A DNA stretch of 8,991 nt from Xanthobacteraceae bacterium (GTDB lineage: Bacteria; Pseudomonadota; Alphaproteobacteria; Rhizobiales; Xanthobacteraceae): positions 1 through 8,991 of the forward strand of contig JASHYD010001073.1 in NCBI GenBank assembly GCA_030043175.1, read 5' to 3'. Within the stretch, counting starts at the first letter, position 1. Each line of letters opens with the position of its first letter. Position numbers and translations under genes: made by a program. Under the pieces are notes generated by a model, which did no database searches, had not been told where the DNA came from, and saw nothing but the letters and a program-made list of their open reading frames with translations. This document shows positions 1 through 6,998 of the stretch, piece after piece.

Positions 1-703
1 GCGTAAGAAATTCGGTGTCACAACCGTCATCGACGGCATCTCGATCGACGTGATGAAAGGCGAAGTGATCTGCATCATCGGTCCGTCAGGCGCCGGCAAA
101 TCGACGCTGCTCCGCTGCATTAATGCGCTCGTGTCGATCGATTCCGGCTCCATTCTGGTTGCCGGGCAGGAGGTCAACGACCCCAATCTCGACAAGCTCG
201 CGTTGCGCCGCAAAGTTGGCATGGTGTTTCAACAATACAATCTGTTCCCGCACCGCACCGCGCTCGCCAACATCATGATGGCGCCCCTGCACGTGCTCAA
301 ACGCAGCCGCGCGGAAGTTGAAAAAGAAGCACGCGCGCTAATGCGCAAGGTACGGCTCGACGGCAAGGAGGATTCCTTTCCGGCGGAACTTTCCGGCGGC
401 CAGCAGCAGCGCGTCGCCATCGCGCGGAGCCTCGCCATGCGGCCTGCTGTCATGCTGTTCGACGAGGTGACGGCCGCGCTCGACCCCGAGACCGTGAAGG
501 AGGTGCTGATCACCATCCGGGAGCTCGCCGAAGAGGGCATGACGTGCGTCATCGTCACCCATGAAATGGGCTTTGCCCGCGAGGTCGCCGATCAGGTCTA
601 TTTCACCGACCGTGGCATTGTCGTCGAGCATGGACCGCCGGCGGAGTTCTTTGCCAACTGCCAAGACGAGCGCACGCGGCGGTTTTTGAACCAGGTCCTG
701 TGA
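1..703 (+). CDS. Polar amino-acid ABC transporter ATP-binding protein (5'-truncated by window)
   Basis: This is the cytoplasmic ATPase subunit of an ABC importer of the GlnQ/HisP polar amino-acid type, which powers uptake of an amino acid delivered by a periplasmic binding protein. The reading frame is open from base 2, and 233 residues plus the TGA stop are visible. By comparison with the usual length near 245 residues, only about 10-15 N-terminal residues are missing. Visible motifs, numbered from the first residue in the window: Walker A GPSGAGKST at 27-35, Q-loop FQQYNLFP at 76-83, signature LSGGQQQR at 130-137, Walker B VMLFDE at 150-155, D-loop ALDPE at 159-163, and switch histidine in VTHEMG at 185-190. 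The residue after the Walker B glutamate is Val; in this family it is usually Pro. The permease and binding-protein genes are not in the window and probably lie upstream. The gene converges on the hut operon, which suggests but does not prove a histidine or urocanate substrate. An ATG at base 50 is internal, because the frame upstream of it encodes the conserved N-terminal strand. Confidence 0.93.
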   Translation, partial: RKKFGVTTVIDGISIDVMKGEVICIIGPSGAGKSTLLRCINALVSIDSGSILVAGQEVNDPNLDKLALRRKVGMVFQQYNLFPHRTALANIMMAPLHVLKRSRAEVEKEARALMRKVRLDGKEDSFPAELSGGQQQRVAIARSLAMRPAVMLFDEVTAALDPETVKEVLITIRELAEEGMTCVIVTHEMGFAREVADQVYFTDRGIVVEHGPPAEFFANCQDERTRRFLNQVL

Positions 704-890
704 GCCAAGGCTCGCTTGCCAGCAGCCCTGCCGCCGGCGAACAAGGATGATACGAATCGACAGATTGGCGTGCCCATCTTGGACGGGCCGGGATGAAAGT
801 CCTTGGTGCACCACTCGAGGACAGCAGCAGCGCACCTGACTGGGATGCAGGACCGGCAGCGGCCACCAGGCAAGCTCCGGACGCGACGGG
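704..890. other. Convergent intergenic region, no gene recognised
   Basis: This 187-base gap lies between the ends of the ABC ATPase gene and hutU. I see no convincing coding frame. I also see no classical rho-independent terminator, meaning a GC-rich hairpin followed by a T-run, in either direction. A short GAGCC/GGCTC repeat at 702-713 has only a 2-base loop. A perfect 10-base palindrome, TGGTGCACCA, lies at 804-813. The part from about 770 on is described separately as a possible intron remnant. Confidence 0.6.
770..890 (+). other. Possible group II intron 5'-end (domain I) remnant
   Basis: The plus strand shows GTGCCC at 770-775, then GGGATGAAAGTCC at about 790-802, where GGA and TCC could close a small hairpin. 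Further short self-complementary pieces follow, including the palindrome at 804-813 and CCTG/CAGG around 835-851. From memory, a GTGYG start followed by a (G)GATGAAAGTCC-like element is typical of the 5' domain of bacterial group II introns, and such introns often leave fragments in intergenic DNA. No reverse-transcriptase frame and no domain V/VI are visible, so at most this is a dead 5' fragment. The resemblance is by eye only and could be coincidence in GC-rich spacer DNA. Confidence 0.22.
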
Positions 891-2564
891 TTACTCCCGG
901 GCCAAGCTCGGCAGCTTCAGGTGATGCGCTCTCGCGCAGGCGATCGCTTCCTCATAACCGGCGTCGGCGTGACGCATGACCCCCGTCGCCGGGTCGTTCC
1001 ATAAAACGCGCCCGATCCGTCGCGCTGCCTCCGGCGTGCCGTCGCACACGACCACCATTCCCGCGTGCTGGGAAAAACCGACGCCGACGCCGCCGCCGTG
1101 ATGGAAGGACACCCAAGTTGCGCCGGAAGCGCAGTTGACGAGCGCGTTGAGCAGCGGCCAGTCGGATACCGCGTCGGAGCCGTCTTGCATCGCTTCAGTC
1201 TCGCGGTTGGGGCTAGCGACGGAACCCGCATCGAGATGATCGCGACCGATCACGATGGGCGCACGGAGTTCGCCGCGCGCAACCATCTCGTTGAACGCAA
1301 GCCCAAGGCGATCCCGGTCGCCGAGCCCGACCCAGCAGATGCGTGCCGGCAGGCCTTGGAATCTGATTCGTGTCTTTGCCATATCGAGCCAGTTGTGGAG
1401 GTGCTTGTCGTGCGGCATCAGTTCCTTAACCTTAGAATCGGTGCGGAAAATGTCCTCTGGCTCCCCCGAGAGCGCCGCCCAGCGGAACGGACCGACGCCC
1501 CGGCAAAACAGTTGACGGATATAGGCCGGCACGAATCCGGGAAAATCAAAGGCGTTTGTGACGCCCATCTCTTTCGCCATCTGGCGAATGTTGTTGCCGT
1601 AGTCGACGGTCGGCACGCCACGTCGCCAAAACTCCAACATGGCGCGCACGTGAACGGCCATCGACTCCTTTGCCGCACTTTCGACGCCTTTCGGATCGCT
1701 TGCGCGTCGCATTTCCCAATCGGCGAGGGTCCACCCTGCGGGGAGGTAACCATTGATCGGATCGTGCGCGGATGTCTGATCGGTGACCACGTCGGGCTTC
1801 ACGTCGCGGCGCACCAGCTCGGGCAAGATTTCAGCTGCATTACCGAGCACCCCGACAGAAATCGGCTTGCGCTCTCGGCAGGCCCGCTCGATCATCGCCA
1901 GCCCTTCGTCGAGGTTCTTCGCCTGGGCATCGAGGTAGCCGGTGTTGAGTCGCATCTCGATGCGTGAAGGCTGGCATTCGATTGCAAGCAACGATGCGCC
2001 CGCCATGCTCGCGGCGAGCGGTTGCGCGCCCCCCATACCGCCGAGCCCGGCGGTGAGAATCCATCTCCCGGACAGGCTACCCCCATAATGCCGCCGGCCG
2101 ATCTCCGCAAAAGTCTCGTAGGTGCCCTGCACGATTCCTTGCGACCCAATGTATATCCACGAGCCCGCAGTCATTTGGCCGTACATCATCAGGCCCTTAC
2201 GGTCGAGTTCATTAAAATGGTCGAGCGTTGCCCAGTGCGGCACGAGGTTGGAGTTGGCGATCAGCACACGTGGTGCGTCGGGATGTGTGCGGAATACGCC
2301 GACCGGCTTTCCGGACTGCACGCACAGCGTCTCATCCGCCTCGAGCATCGTGAGCGCGGCGACCATGCGGTCATAACTTTCCCAGTCGCGCGCTGCGCGC
2401 CCGATACCACCATACACAACCAGCTCCTGCGGCCTCTCGGCAACCTCCGGATCAAGGTTGTTCATGAGCATGCGCAGCGGGGCTTCGGTTAGCCAACTCT
2501 TGGCAGAAAGATATGGGCCGCGCGGCGCCCGGATCACACGGGCATTATCGAGACGAGTGGGCAT
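891..2564 (-). CDS. hutU: Urocanate hydratase (urocanase)
   Basis: This cytoplasmic enzyme carries out the second step of histidine degradation, hydrating urocanate to 4-imidazolone-5-propionate with tightly bound NAD+ acting as an electrophile. The product from the chosen start is 557 residues, the usual size for the family. Visible features: N-terminal [25 protein letters not shown] near 51-61, the glycine-rich NAD-binding stretch [10 protein letters not shown] at about 173-182, and [10 protein letters not shown] with Cys410. Cys410 is the position of the catalytic cysteine in the Pseudomonas putida enzyme as I recall it. [16 protein letters not shown] motif lies near the C-terminus. I chose the ATG at 2564 over an in-frame ATG at 2576 because GAGGA (2570-2574) sits five bases before it, because the family N-terminus begins just there, and because it gives the expected length and Cys numbering. 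It is the last gene of the minus-strand hutI-hutH-hutU operon. It starts 140 bases after the hutH stop and ends facing the ABC ATPase gene. Confidence 0.97.
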   Translation of the reverse strand: MPTRLDNARVIRAPRGPYLSAKSWLTEAPLRMLMNNLDPEVAERPQELVVYGGIGRAARDWESYDRMVAALTMLEADETLCVQSGKPVGVFRTHPDAPRVLIANSNLVPHWATLDHFNELDRKGLMMYGQMTAGSWIYIGSQGIVQGTYETFAEIGRRHYGGSLSGRWILTAGLGGMGGAQPLAASMAGASLLAIECQPSRIEMRLNTGYLDAQAKNLDEGLAMIERACRERKPISVGVLGNAAEILPELVRRDVKPDVVTDQTSAHDPINGYLPAGWTLADWEMRRASDPKGVESAAKESMAVHVRAMLEFWRRGVPTVDYGNNIRQMAKEMGVTNAFDFPGFVPAYIRQLFCRGVGPFRWAALSGEPEDIFRTDSKVKELMPHDKHLHNWLDMAKTRIRFQGLPARICWVGLGDRDRLGLAFNEMVARGELRAPIVIGRDHLDAGSVASPNRETEAMQDGSDAVSDWPLLNALVNCASGATWVSFHHGGGVGVGFSQHAGMVVVCDGTPEAARRIGRVLWNDPATGVMRHADAGYEEAIACARAHHLKLPSLARE

Positions 2565-2691
2565 TGAAATCCTCATTCGCAGCAGTAATACGAGGCGAGC
2601 TCTCGCCCCATCGGTTCCGACTGGCGATCCCTAAGTTTGCGCGACGGAGTCCCGCGAGATAGCCGAGGATGTCGCTCGTCGTCTCCGCCAA
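2545..2691 (-). CDS. Possible small ORF (48 codons) between hutH and hutU
   Basis: A TTG codon at 2691-2689, preceded by AGGG at 2698-2701 with a six-base spacer, opens a frame of 48 codons. The frame ends at TAA (2547-2545), 20 bases inside hutU in another frame. The start lies 13 bases after the hutH stop. The first 20 or so residues ([20 protein letters not shown]) read like a normal helical peptide; the rest is rich in Arg, Ser and Asn and less protein-like. I recognise no family. Possible readings are a small protein that couples hutH to hutU translation, the relic of a former gene, or chance. The frame overlaps the hutU ribosome binding site, so ribosomes on it would pass through the hutU start. 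Confidence 0.25.
   Translation of the reverse strand: MAETTSDILGYLAGLRRANLGIASRNRWGESSPRITAANEDFNAHSSR
2594..2607. repeat. Short inverted repeat between hutH and hutU
   Basis: The arms GGCGAG and CTCGCC flank CT, giving a five- to six-base-pair stem, or GGCGA/TCGCC with a four-base loop. In the minus-strand transcript it would lie about 30 bases upstream of the hutU start. There is no following T-run, so it is not a rho-independent terminator. It may be a minor RNA hairpin in the operon or chance. Confidence 0.3.
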
Positions 2692-2704
2692 GGCTCACCC
2701 TGAA

Positions 2705-4258
2705 CTACGGTTCGGACGCGCTTGTTTTGTGCAAACTCGGCGGTTCTACGCCGGCGACCCCGATGACCGCTCCCGAACGCACAAGGTCCGCAGCGCGGGC
2801 GATGTCCGGCGCGAGACAACGGTCCTGCTCCAACCTCGCAACCCGTTCACGCAGATGCGCACGCACGCGCTCGAGCGGCGCGCTGGACGTCACCGGCGCA
2901 TGGAAGTCGCAGCCTTGCACCGCCGCGATAAGCTCAATCGCAACGACATTCGTGGCATTCGCCGCCATTGCCGCGAGCCGGCGCGCGGCGTGTGCCGCCA
3001 TCGACACGTGGTCCTCCTGGTTGGCGGAGGTCGGGATCGAATCGACGCTTGCCGGATAGGCGCGCTGCTTGTTTTCGGCCACCAGTGCTGCCGCCGTGAC
3101 CTGTGCCACCATGAAGCCGGAATTGAGACCCGGCTCCGGCGTCAGGAAGGCCGGCAGTCCCGACAGCGTGGGATCGATCAACATGGCGATACGCCGCTCG
3201 GCAAGCGAGCCGATCTCGCACACTGCGATCGCAAGAATGTCGGCGGCAAAAGCCACCGGCTCGGCATGGAAGTTGCCGCCTGACAGCGCCTCGCTGCTGT
3301 CCGGGAAAATCAGCGGATTATCGGAGACGCCGTTCGCTTCCGTAATCAGGGTGGCGGCGGCCTGCCGCAGCAAATCCAGCACGGCACCCATCACCTGCGG
3401 CTGGCAGCGCAGGCAGTAAGGATCCTGGACCCGATCATCATTGAGGAGGTGAGACGCCCGGATCGAACTCCCGGCCATTAGCGCACGCAAGGCGGCGGCA
3501 ACCTCGATCTGCCCGCGGTGACCGCGCAGTTCATGGATGCGAGCATCAAATGGCGTGTCCGAGCCCTTGGCCGCGTCGGTCGATAGCGCGCCGGTGATCA
3601 ATGCCGCCTGGAACGCGCGTTCAATCGCGACCAGGTTTGCCAACGCCTCCGCTGTCGAGAACTGCGTCCCGTTGAGCAGTGCGAGCCCCTCTTTCGGGCC
3701 AAGTACGATCGGTGCGAGCCCGGCACGCGCCAGCGCTGCGTCGGCCGGCATGGGTTCGCCGGCAAATTGAGCTTCGCCGACCCCTAGCATCGTGGCCGCC
3801 ATGTGTGCAAGCGGGGCAAGATCGCCAGACGCGCCGACTGAGCCCTGGCTCGGTATCACTGGTATCACCTCGCGCGCCAGCATGGCTTCGAGCATCTCAA
3901 CGATCGCCAACCGAACACCGGAGTGTCCGCGGCCGAGGCTCGCCAGCTTCAACGCCATCATCAACCGCACAGTCGCTGACTGCATTGGCTCGCCAACACC
4001 GGCTGAATGGGAAAGGACGATGTTGCGCTGGAGCGCGGCGATGTCGCCGGACGCGATGTGTACGCTCGCAAGTTTCCCAAATCCTGTGTTGATGCCGTAA
4101 ATCGGTTCACCTCTGGCAATGATCGCTTCAACTGCCCTCGCGCTCCGCGCTACCGCGTGCACCGAGCCAGGAGCGAGTCGAACCGCTGCGCCATCCATCA
4201 CAGCGCGCCAGTCGGTGAGCGTTGCGCTTCCCGGCGTTAGCGTGATCGATGCAATCAA
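2705..4258 (-). CDS. hutH: Histidine ammonia-lyase (histidase), TTG start
   Basis: This cytoplasmic tetrameric lyase carries out the first step of histidine catabolism, deaminating L-histidine to trans-urocanate and ammonia. From the chosen start it is 517 residues, close to the usual 505-515. Visible features: the conserved [12 protein letters not shown] loop with Tyr54; [14 protein letters not shown], in which Ala143-Ser144-Gly145 would cyclise into the MIO electrophile; [27 protein letters not shown]; and [16 protein letters not shown]. All active-site blocks appear intact. The start is the TTG at 4258-4256. It follows a strong GGAGAGG at 4262-4268, and it overlaps the hutI stop as TTGA (start TTG, stop TGA), the TTG form of the common ATGA translational-coupling junction. 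No ATG or GTG in this frame fits, since the nearest upstream ATG, at 4336, lies deep inside hutI. The C-terminus ends in a poorly conserved tail after the last family block. Confidence 0.96.
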   Translation of the reverse strand: MIASITLTPGSATLTDWRAVMDGAAVRLAPGSVHAVARSARAVEAIIARGEPIYGINTGFGKLASVHIASGDIAALQRNIVLSHSAGVGEPMQSATVRLMMALKLASLGRGHSGVRLAIVEMLEAMLAREVIPVIPSQGSVGASGDLAPLAHMAATMLGVGEAQFAGEPMPADAALARAGLAPIVLGPKEGLALLNGTQFSTAEALANLVAIERAFQAALITGALSTDAAKGSDTPFDARIHELRGHRGQIEVAAALRALMAGSSIRASHLLNDDRVQDPYCLRCQPQVMGAVLDLLRQAAATLITEANGVSDNPLIFPDSSEALSGGNFHAEPVAFAADILAIAVCEIGSLAERRIAMLIDPTLSGLPAFLTPEPGLNSGFMVAQVTAAALVAENKQRAYPASVDSIPTSANQEDHVSMAAHAARRLAAMAANATNVVAIELIAAVQGCDFHAPVTSSAPLERVRAHLRERVARLEQDRCLAPDIARAADLVRSGAVIGVAGVEPPSLHKTSASEP

Positions 4259-5460
4259 ATGCCTCTCCGTATGCGCGCGTACAAGGGATTGAAACCAATG
4301 CGGTAGACGAGCTCGCCCGGTCGTTCGATGTCCCAAATGGCAAGGTCACACCGTTTTCCCGGTTCCAAGGTGCCCGTCTCGCCGAGCCTTCCGAGCGCGC
4401 GGGCGGCCTCACGCGTGACGCCAGCAATAGCTTCCTCGACGGTCAATCGGAACAGCGTCGCCGCCATGTTCATGGTCATAAGCAGCGACGTAACGGGTGA
4501 CGTGCCCGGATTGCTATCGGTCGCGACGGCCATCGGAACATGATGGCGGCGGAGCGCATCGATTGGCGGTGGTTGCTGTTGCCTCAGCACGTAGAAGGCG
4601 CCCGGAAGCAGCACGGCAGTAGTGCCTGCGCGCGCCATCGCAGCGATACCGTCCTCGTCGGTATATTCGAGATGATCGGCGGACAGCGCGTCAAAATCGG
4701 CGGCGAGCTTTGCCCCGTGCAGATTGGAGAGCTGGTCAGCATGGAGTTTCACCGGCAGCGCGGCTGCCTGCGCGGCCTGGAACACCCGTGCTATCTGCTC
4801 GGGCGAGAACGCGATGTTTTCGCAGAACGCATCGACCGCGTCCGCGAGCTCGCCACGAGCGATGACTGGTATCATCGCACAGACCTCGTCGATATATCGC
4901 TGTTTGTCGCCATTCGCTTCCGGCGGCAACGCGTGCGCCCCGAGAAAGCTCGTGACCACCTCAACTTCGCGCTCCAGCGCGAGCCGGCGCGCTGCACGCA
5001 GCATCCGCGCCTCGGTTTGGCGATCGAGGCCATAACCCGACTTGATTTCGATAGTGGTCACGCCCTCGGCGAGCAAACAGTCGAGGCGCGGCAGCGTTGC
5101 CCTGACGAGGTCGTCTTCGCTCGCCGCGCGCGTTGCTCTGACGGTCGATAGGATACCGCCGCCGGCCCGCGCGATTTCTTCGTATGACGCGCCGGAAAGG
5201 CGCAATTCGAACTCGCCTGAGCGGTCCCCCGCATAGAGGAGATGAGTGTGGCAATCGACCAATCCCGGGGTGACCCAACGCCCGTCAAGTGCGATGCGGT
5301 TGGGTGCGTCCCAGCCGGTGGGGAGCTTTCCCATAGGGCCAGCAAAGGCGATCCGGCCGTCCTTGGCCGCGACGGCACCGGGTTCGACCGTCCCGAGTCC
5401 CGCAAGACCGGGCGCGAGCGTCGCAAGGCGCGCATCGAGCCAGATAGTGTCAAATTGCAT
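4255..5460 (-). CDS. hutI: Imidazolonepropionase
   Basis: This amidohydrolase-superfamily metalloenzyme carries out the third step of histidine degradation, hydrolysing 4-imidazolone-5-propionate to N-formimidoyl-L-glutamate in the cytoplasm. It has 401 residues, a normal length. Visible features: [11 protein letters not shown] with metal ligands His71 and His73, EIKSGYGL at about 138-145, VKLHADQ with His240, SADHLEY with His263, and ATDSNPGT with Asp315. These are the expected binuclear-type metal and catalytic residues of the family. The C-terminal [14 protein letters not shown] is the usual composite beta-domain return. The start is the ATG at 5460, preceded by GAGGA at 5465-5469 with a four-base spacer; other ATGs upstream in frame (5475 and 5904) lack family sequence. 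It is the first gene of the minus-strand operon. It overlaps hutH by four bases, and it is divergent from hutF. Confidence 0.97.
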   Translation of the reverse strand: MQFDTIWLDARLATLAPGLAGLGTVEPGAVAAKDGRIAFAGPMGKLPTGWDAPNRIALDGRWVTPGLVDCHTHLLYAGDRSGEFELRLSGASYEEIARAGGGILSTVRATRAASEDDLVRATLPRLDCLLAEGVTTIEIKSGYGLDRQTEARMLRAARRLALEREVEVVTSFLGAHALPPEANGDKQRYIDEVCAMIPVIARGELADAVDAFCENIAFSPEQIARVFQAAQAAALPVKLHADQLSNLHGAKLAADFDALSADHLEYTDEDGIAAMARAGTTAVLLPGAFYVLRQQQPPPIDALRRHHVPMAVATDSNPGTSPVTSLLMTMNMAATLFRLTVEEAIAGVTREAARALGRLGETGTLEPGKRCDLAIWDIERPGELVYRIGFNPLYARIRRGI

Positions 5461-5467
5461 GGCATCC

Positions 5468-5487
5468 TCACCCATCCGAAAGGGTGA
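5468..5487 (-). promoter_or_regulatory. hutI: Inverted repeat in hutI leader touching its ribosome binding site
   Basis: TCACCC (5468-5473) and GGGTGA (5482-5487) form a perfect six-base inverted repeat with an eight-base loop. In the hutI mRNA the 3' arm runs into the GAGGA ribosome binding site (shared bases 5468-5469), so the hairpin could partly mask translation initiation. As DNA it could equally be an operator half-site pair. Whether it matters is inference. Confidence 0.35.
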
Positions 5488-5520
5488 AACACCTCTTATA
5501 TATGTGCAGCCCAACACAAC

Positions 5521-5525
5521 GGAGG
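5521..5525 (+). promoter_or_regulatory. hutF: Ribosome binding site that decides the hutF CTG start
   Basis: GGAGG at 5521-5525 is the strongest Shine-Dalgarno match upstream of hutF. Seven bases separate it from CTG at 5533. The ATG at 5526, directly abutting it, is in another frame and meets a stop after nine codons. The in-frame ATG at 5596 has no such element. Confidence 0.7.
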
Positions 5526-5532
5526 ATGTCAA

Positions 5533-6897
5533 CTGCAGCGCGAACTCTTTTTTGATCACGCTCTGCTTTCGTTCGGCTGGGCCCGCGACGTTCGAATGAC
5601 CGTCGTGGACGGCACTATCCGTTCGCTCGCGGAAGGCGCAGTTCGCGAAGCCGCTGAGCGAATCGCCGGCATTGCCATTCCGGGACTGGCCAATCTCCAC
5701 TGCCATGCGTTCCAGCGCGGCATGGCCGGACTGGCTGAGCGGCGTCGCGCAGGGGCTGACAGCTTCTGGACTTGGCGCGAGGTGATGTATCGCTTTCTCA
5801 ATCGCTTGTCCCCCGATGATGTGCAGGCGATCGCGGCGTTCGCTTACATGCAGATGCTGGAGGCCGGCTTCACCACCGTGGGCGAGTTTCATTATCTTCA
5901 TCATGACATCGATGGCCAGCCCTACACTGACCTCGGCGAGATGGCGGCTCGGATCACCGCAGCCAGCGCCGAGACGCGCATGGGGCTGACGCTGCTGCCG
6001 TCCTTTTACGCGTACGGGGGTTTTGGTGGCGTACCCCCGGCCGCATCTCAGCGACGTTTCCTCAACGATCCGGAACGGTTTCTAAGGCTCGTCGAGCGCA
6101 CGCGTGAGATCGTTGCCGGCCTGCCGGGAGCACGAGTCGGTATTGCGCCGCATTCGCTGCGTGCCGTTACGCCCGAGACCCTGCAGATCGTTTGCCAGGC
6201 GACGAGGGCGGGACCGATTCATATCCATGCCGCCGAGCAGACCAAAGAAGTGGCCGAAAGCGTCGCGGCGCTCGGCCGCCGGCCGGTGGAATGGCTGCTC
6301 GAGAATACCGAGGTCGATTCACGCTGGTGTCTGATTCATGCGACGCACACGACCGAAACGGAAATACGTGCGCTAGCCGCCTCGGGCGCCGTGGTCGGCC
6401 TTTGCCCGATCACCGAAGCCTCTCTCGGCGACGGCATCTTCGATGGGGCGGACTATCTCATCGCCGGGGGACGATTCGGCGTTGGTACCGACTCCAACAT
6501 CCAAATTGACGCTGCCGCGGAGCTGCGACAACTGGAGTATGAACAGCGTCTCGCTCGACGCGCCCGTAATGTCATGGCAACGCAGGACGGCGAGTCGATT
6601 GGCCGAAGTCTATTCGCCTCTGCACTCGCAGGAGGCGCACAAGCCTTGCAACAGCCGGTAGCTGGCCTCGACGTCGGTCTGCGGGCGAACATCGTGTTGC
6701 TCGATGAGAACCACCCGGACCTTGTATCGCGCCACGGCGACGAATGGCTCGATTCCTGGACCTTCGTCGTCGGTCGAACAGCCGTGAAAACGGTGCTCGT
6801 CGGCGGCGAGTGCGTCGTGGAAGGGGGACACCACAGAATGTGGCGGACAATTGAGGAACGCTACAAGAGCGTTATCGCCAATCTTTCTACCGCGTGA
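5533..6897 (+). CDS. hutF: Formimidoylglutamate deiminase, CTG start
   Basis: This cytoplasmic zinc amidohydrolase converts N-formimidoyl-L-glutamate to N-formyl-L-glutamate and ammonia, the fourth step of the five-step hut pathway. Visible features, numbered from the CTG start: [10 protein letters not shown] with His56, His58 and Gln61; EFHYLHHD at about 118-125; HIHAAEQ with His232 and Glu235; LIHATHT with His269; and GTDSNIQ with Asp320. These numbers match the zinc and catalytic positions I recall for the Pseudomonas aeruginosa enzyme. The 454-residue length also matches its 453 or so. The first ATG, at 5596, would remove 21 residues ([21 protein letters not shown]) that belong to the conserved N-terminal beta domain. 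Between the in-frame stop at 5485 and that ATG, the only candidate with a ribosome binding site is the CTG at 5533. It is divergent from hutI and is followed closely by the Bug receptor gene. Confidence 0.95.
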   Translation: MQRELFFDHALLSFGWARDVRMTVVDGTIRSLAEGAVREAAERIAGIAIPGLANLHCHAFQRGMAGLAERRRAGADSFWTWREVMYRFLNRLSPDDVQAIAAFAYMQMLEAGFTTVGEFHYLHHDIDGQPYTDLGEMAARITAASAETRMGLTLLPSFYAYGGFGGVPPAASQRRFLNDPERFLRLVERTREIVAGLPGARVGIAPHSLRAVTPETLQIVCQATRAGPIHIHAAEQTKEVAESVAALGRRPVEWLLENTEVDSRWCLIHATHTTETEIRALAASGAVVGLCPITEASLGDGIFDGADYLIAGGRFGVGTDSNIQIDAAAELRQLEYEQRLARRARNVMATQDGESIGRSLFASALAGGAQALQQPVAGLDVGLRANIVLLDENHPDLVSRHGDEWLDSWTFVVGRTAVKTVLVGGECVVEGGHHRMWRTIEERYKSVIANLSTA

Positions 6898-6998
6898 ATC
6901 ATGATACACGTGGCCGTAGGCTGCGCTTGAGTTTCGCTGAGCCCCTGAGCCTCTGCCATTCAAGCCCAGCACCGGCACGGTCGATGAAAAGGTGGCAG
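6898..6998. other. hutF to receptor-gene spacer
   Basis: These 101 bases hold the weak ribosome binding site of the receptor gene near the end. They also hold an eight-base palindrome, ATCATGAT, at 6898-6905. I see no terminator and no convincing promoter, so the two genes probably share a transcript. Confidence 0.5.

Larger units (their letters stand above)
5461..5532. promoter_or_regulatory. Divergent promoter/operator region between hutI and hutF
   Basis: These 72 bases must carry the start signals of both hut transcripts. The only AT-rich block is CTTATATATGTG at 5495-5506, suitable as a shared or back-to-back -10 region. On the minus strand, TATAAG (5500-5495) could be the hutI -10. A perfect TTGACA lies at 5532-5527 on the same strand but is too far from it for normal 16-18-base spacing. 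The HutC site known from Pseudomonas, TGTA-N2-TACA as I recall it, is not present in perfect form; the TATATATGTG core is at best a half match. The regulator is therefore unknown and may not be HutC. Confidence 0.5.

Noticed and set aside
804..813. Perfect palindrome TGGTGCACCA
   Set aside because: Ten bases with no loop cannot form a terminator hairpin, and no second copy was noticed; not reported as a site on its own.
338..835. Minus-strand open frame of 165 codons opposite the ABC ATPase
   Set aside because: It is mostly antisense to conserved ATPase motifs; the spacer part has no protein-like composition or ribosome binding site.
1065..1967. Open frame of 300 codons on the plus strand
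   Set aside because: It is antisense to hutU, whose frame carries every urocanase motif. The antisense frame is Arg/His/Ala-rich with no domain, as expected for a GC-rich shadow.
2565..2576. Alternative hutU start at the ATG at 2576
   Set aside because: It would make the GAGGA ribosome binding site part of the coding sequence. The ATG at 2564 gives 557 residues and catalytic Cys410.
4259..4336. N-terminal extension of hutH to an ATG at 4336
   Set aside because: It would lie inside the hutI coding region and adds 26 residues unlike any histidase; the TTG at 4258 fits length, ribosome binding site and active-site numbering.
4540..5151. Plus-strand open frame of 203 codons opposite hutI
   Set aside because: It lies wholly within hutI on the other strand and shows no recognisable family; the hutI frame is certain.
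5461..5904. N-terminal extension of hutI to an ATG at 5904
   Set aside because: The extra 148 codons run antisense through hutF and its control region and show no hutI family sequence; the ATG at 5460 has a proper ribosome binding site.
6894..6998. GTG start of the Bug receptor overlapping the hutF stop (GTGA)
   Set aside because: The 35 added residues are polar and would bury the signal peptide. The ATG at 6999 has a spaced AAGG and gives a normal exported protein, though coupling through GTGA cannot be excluded.
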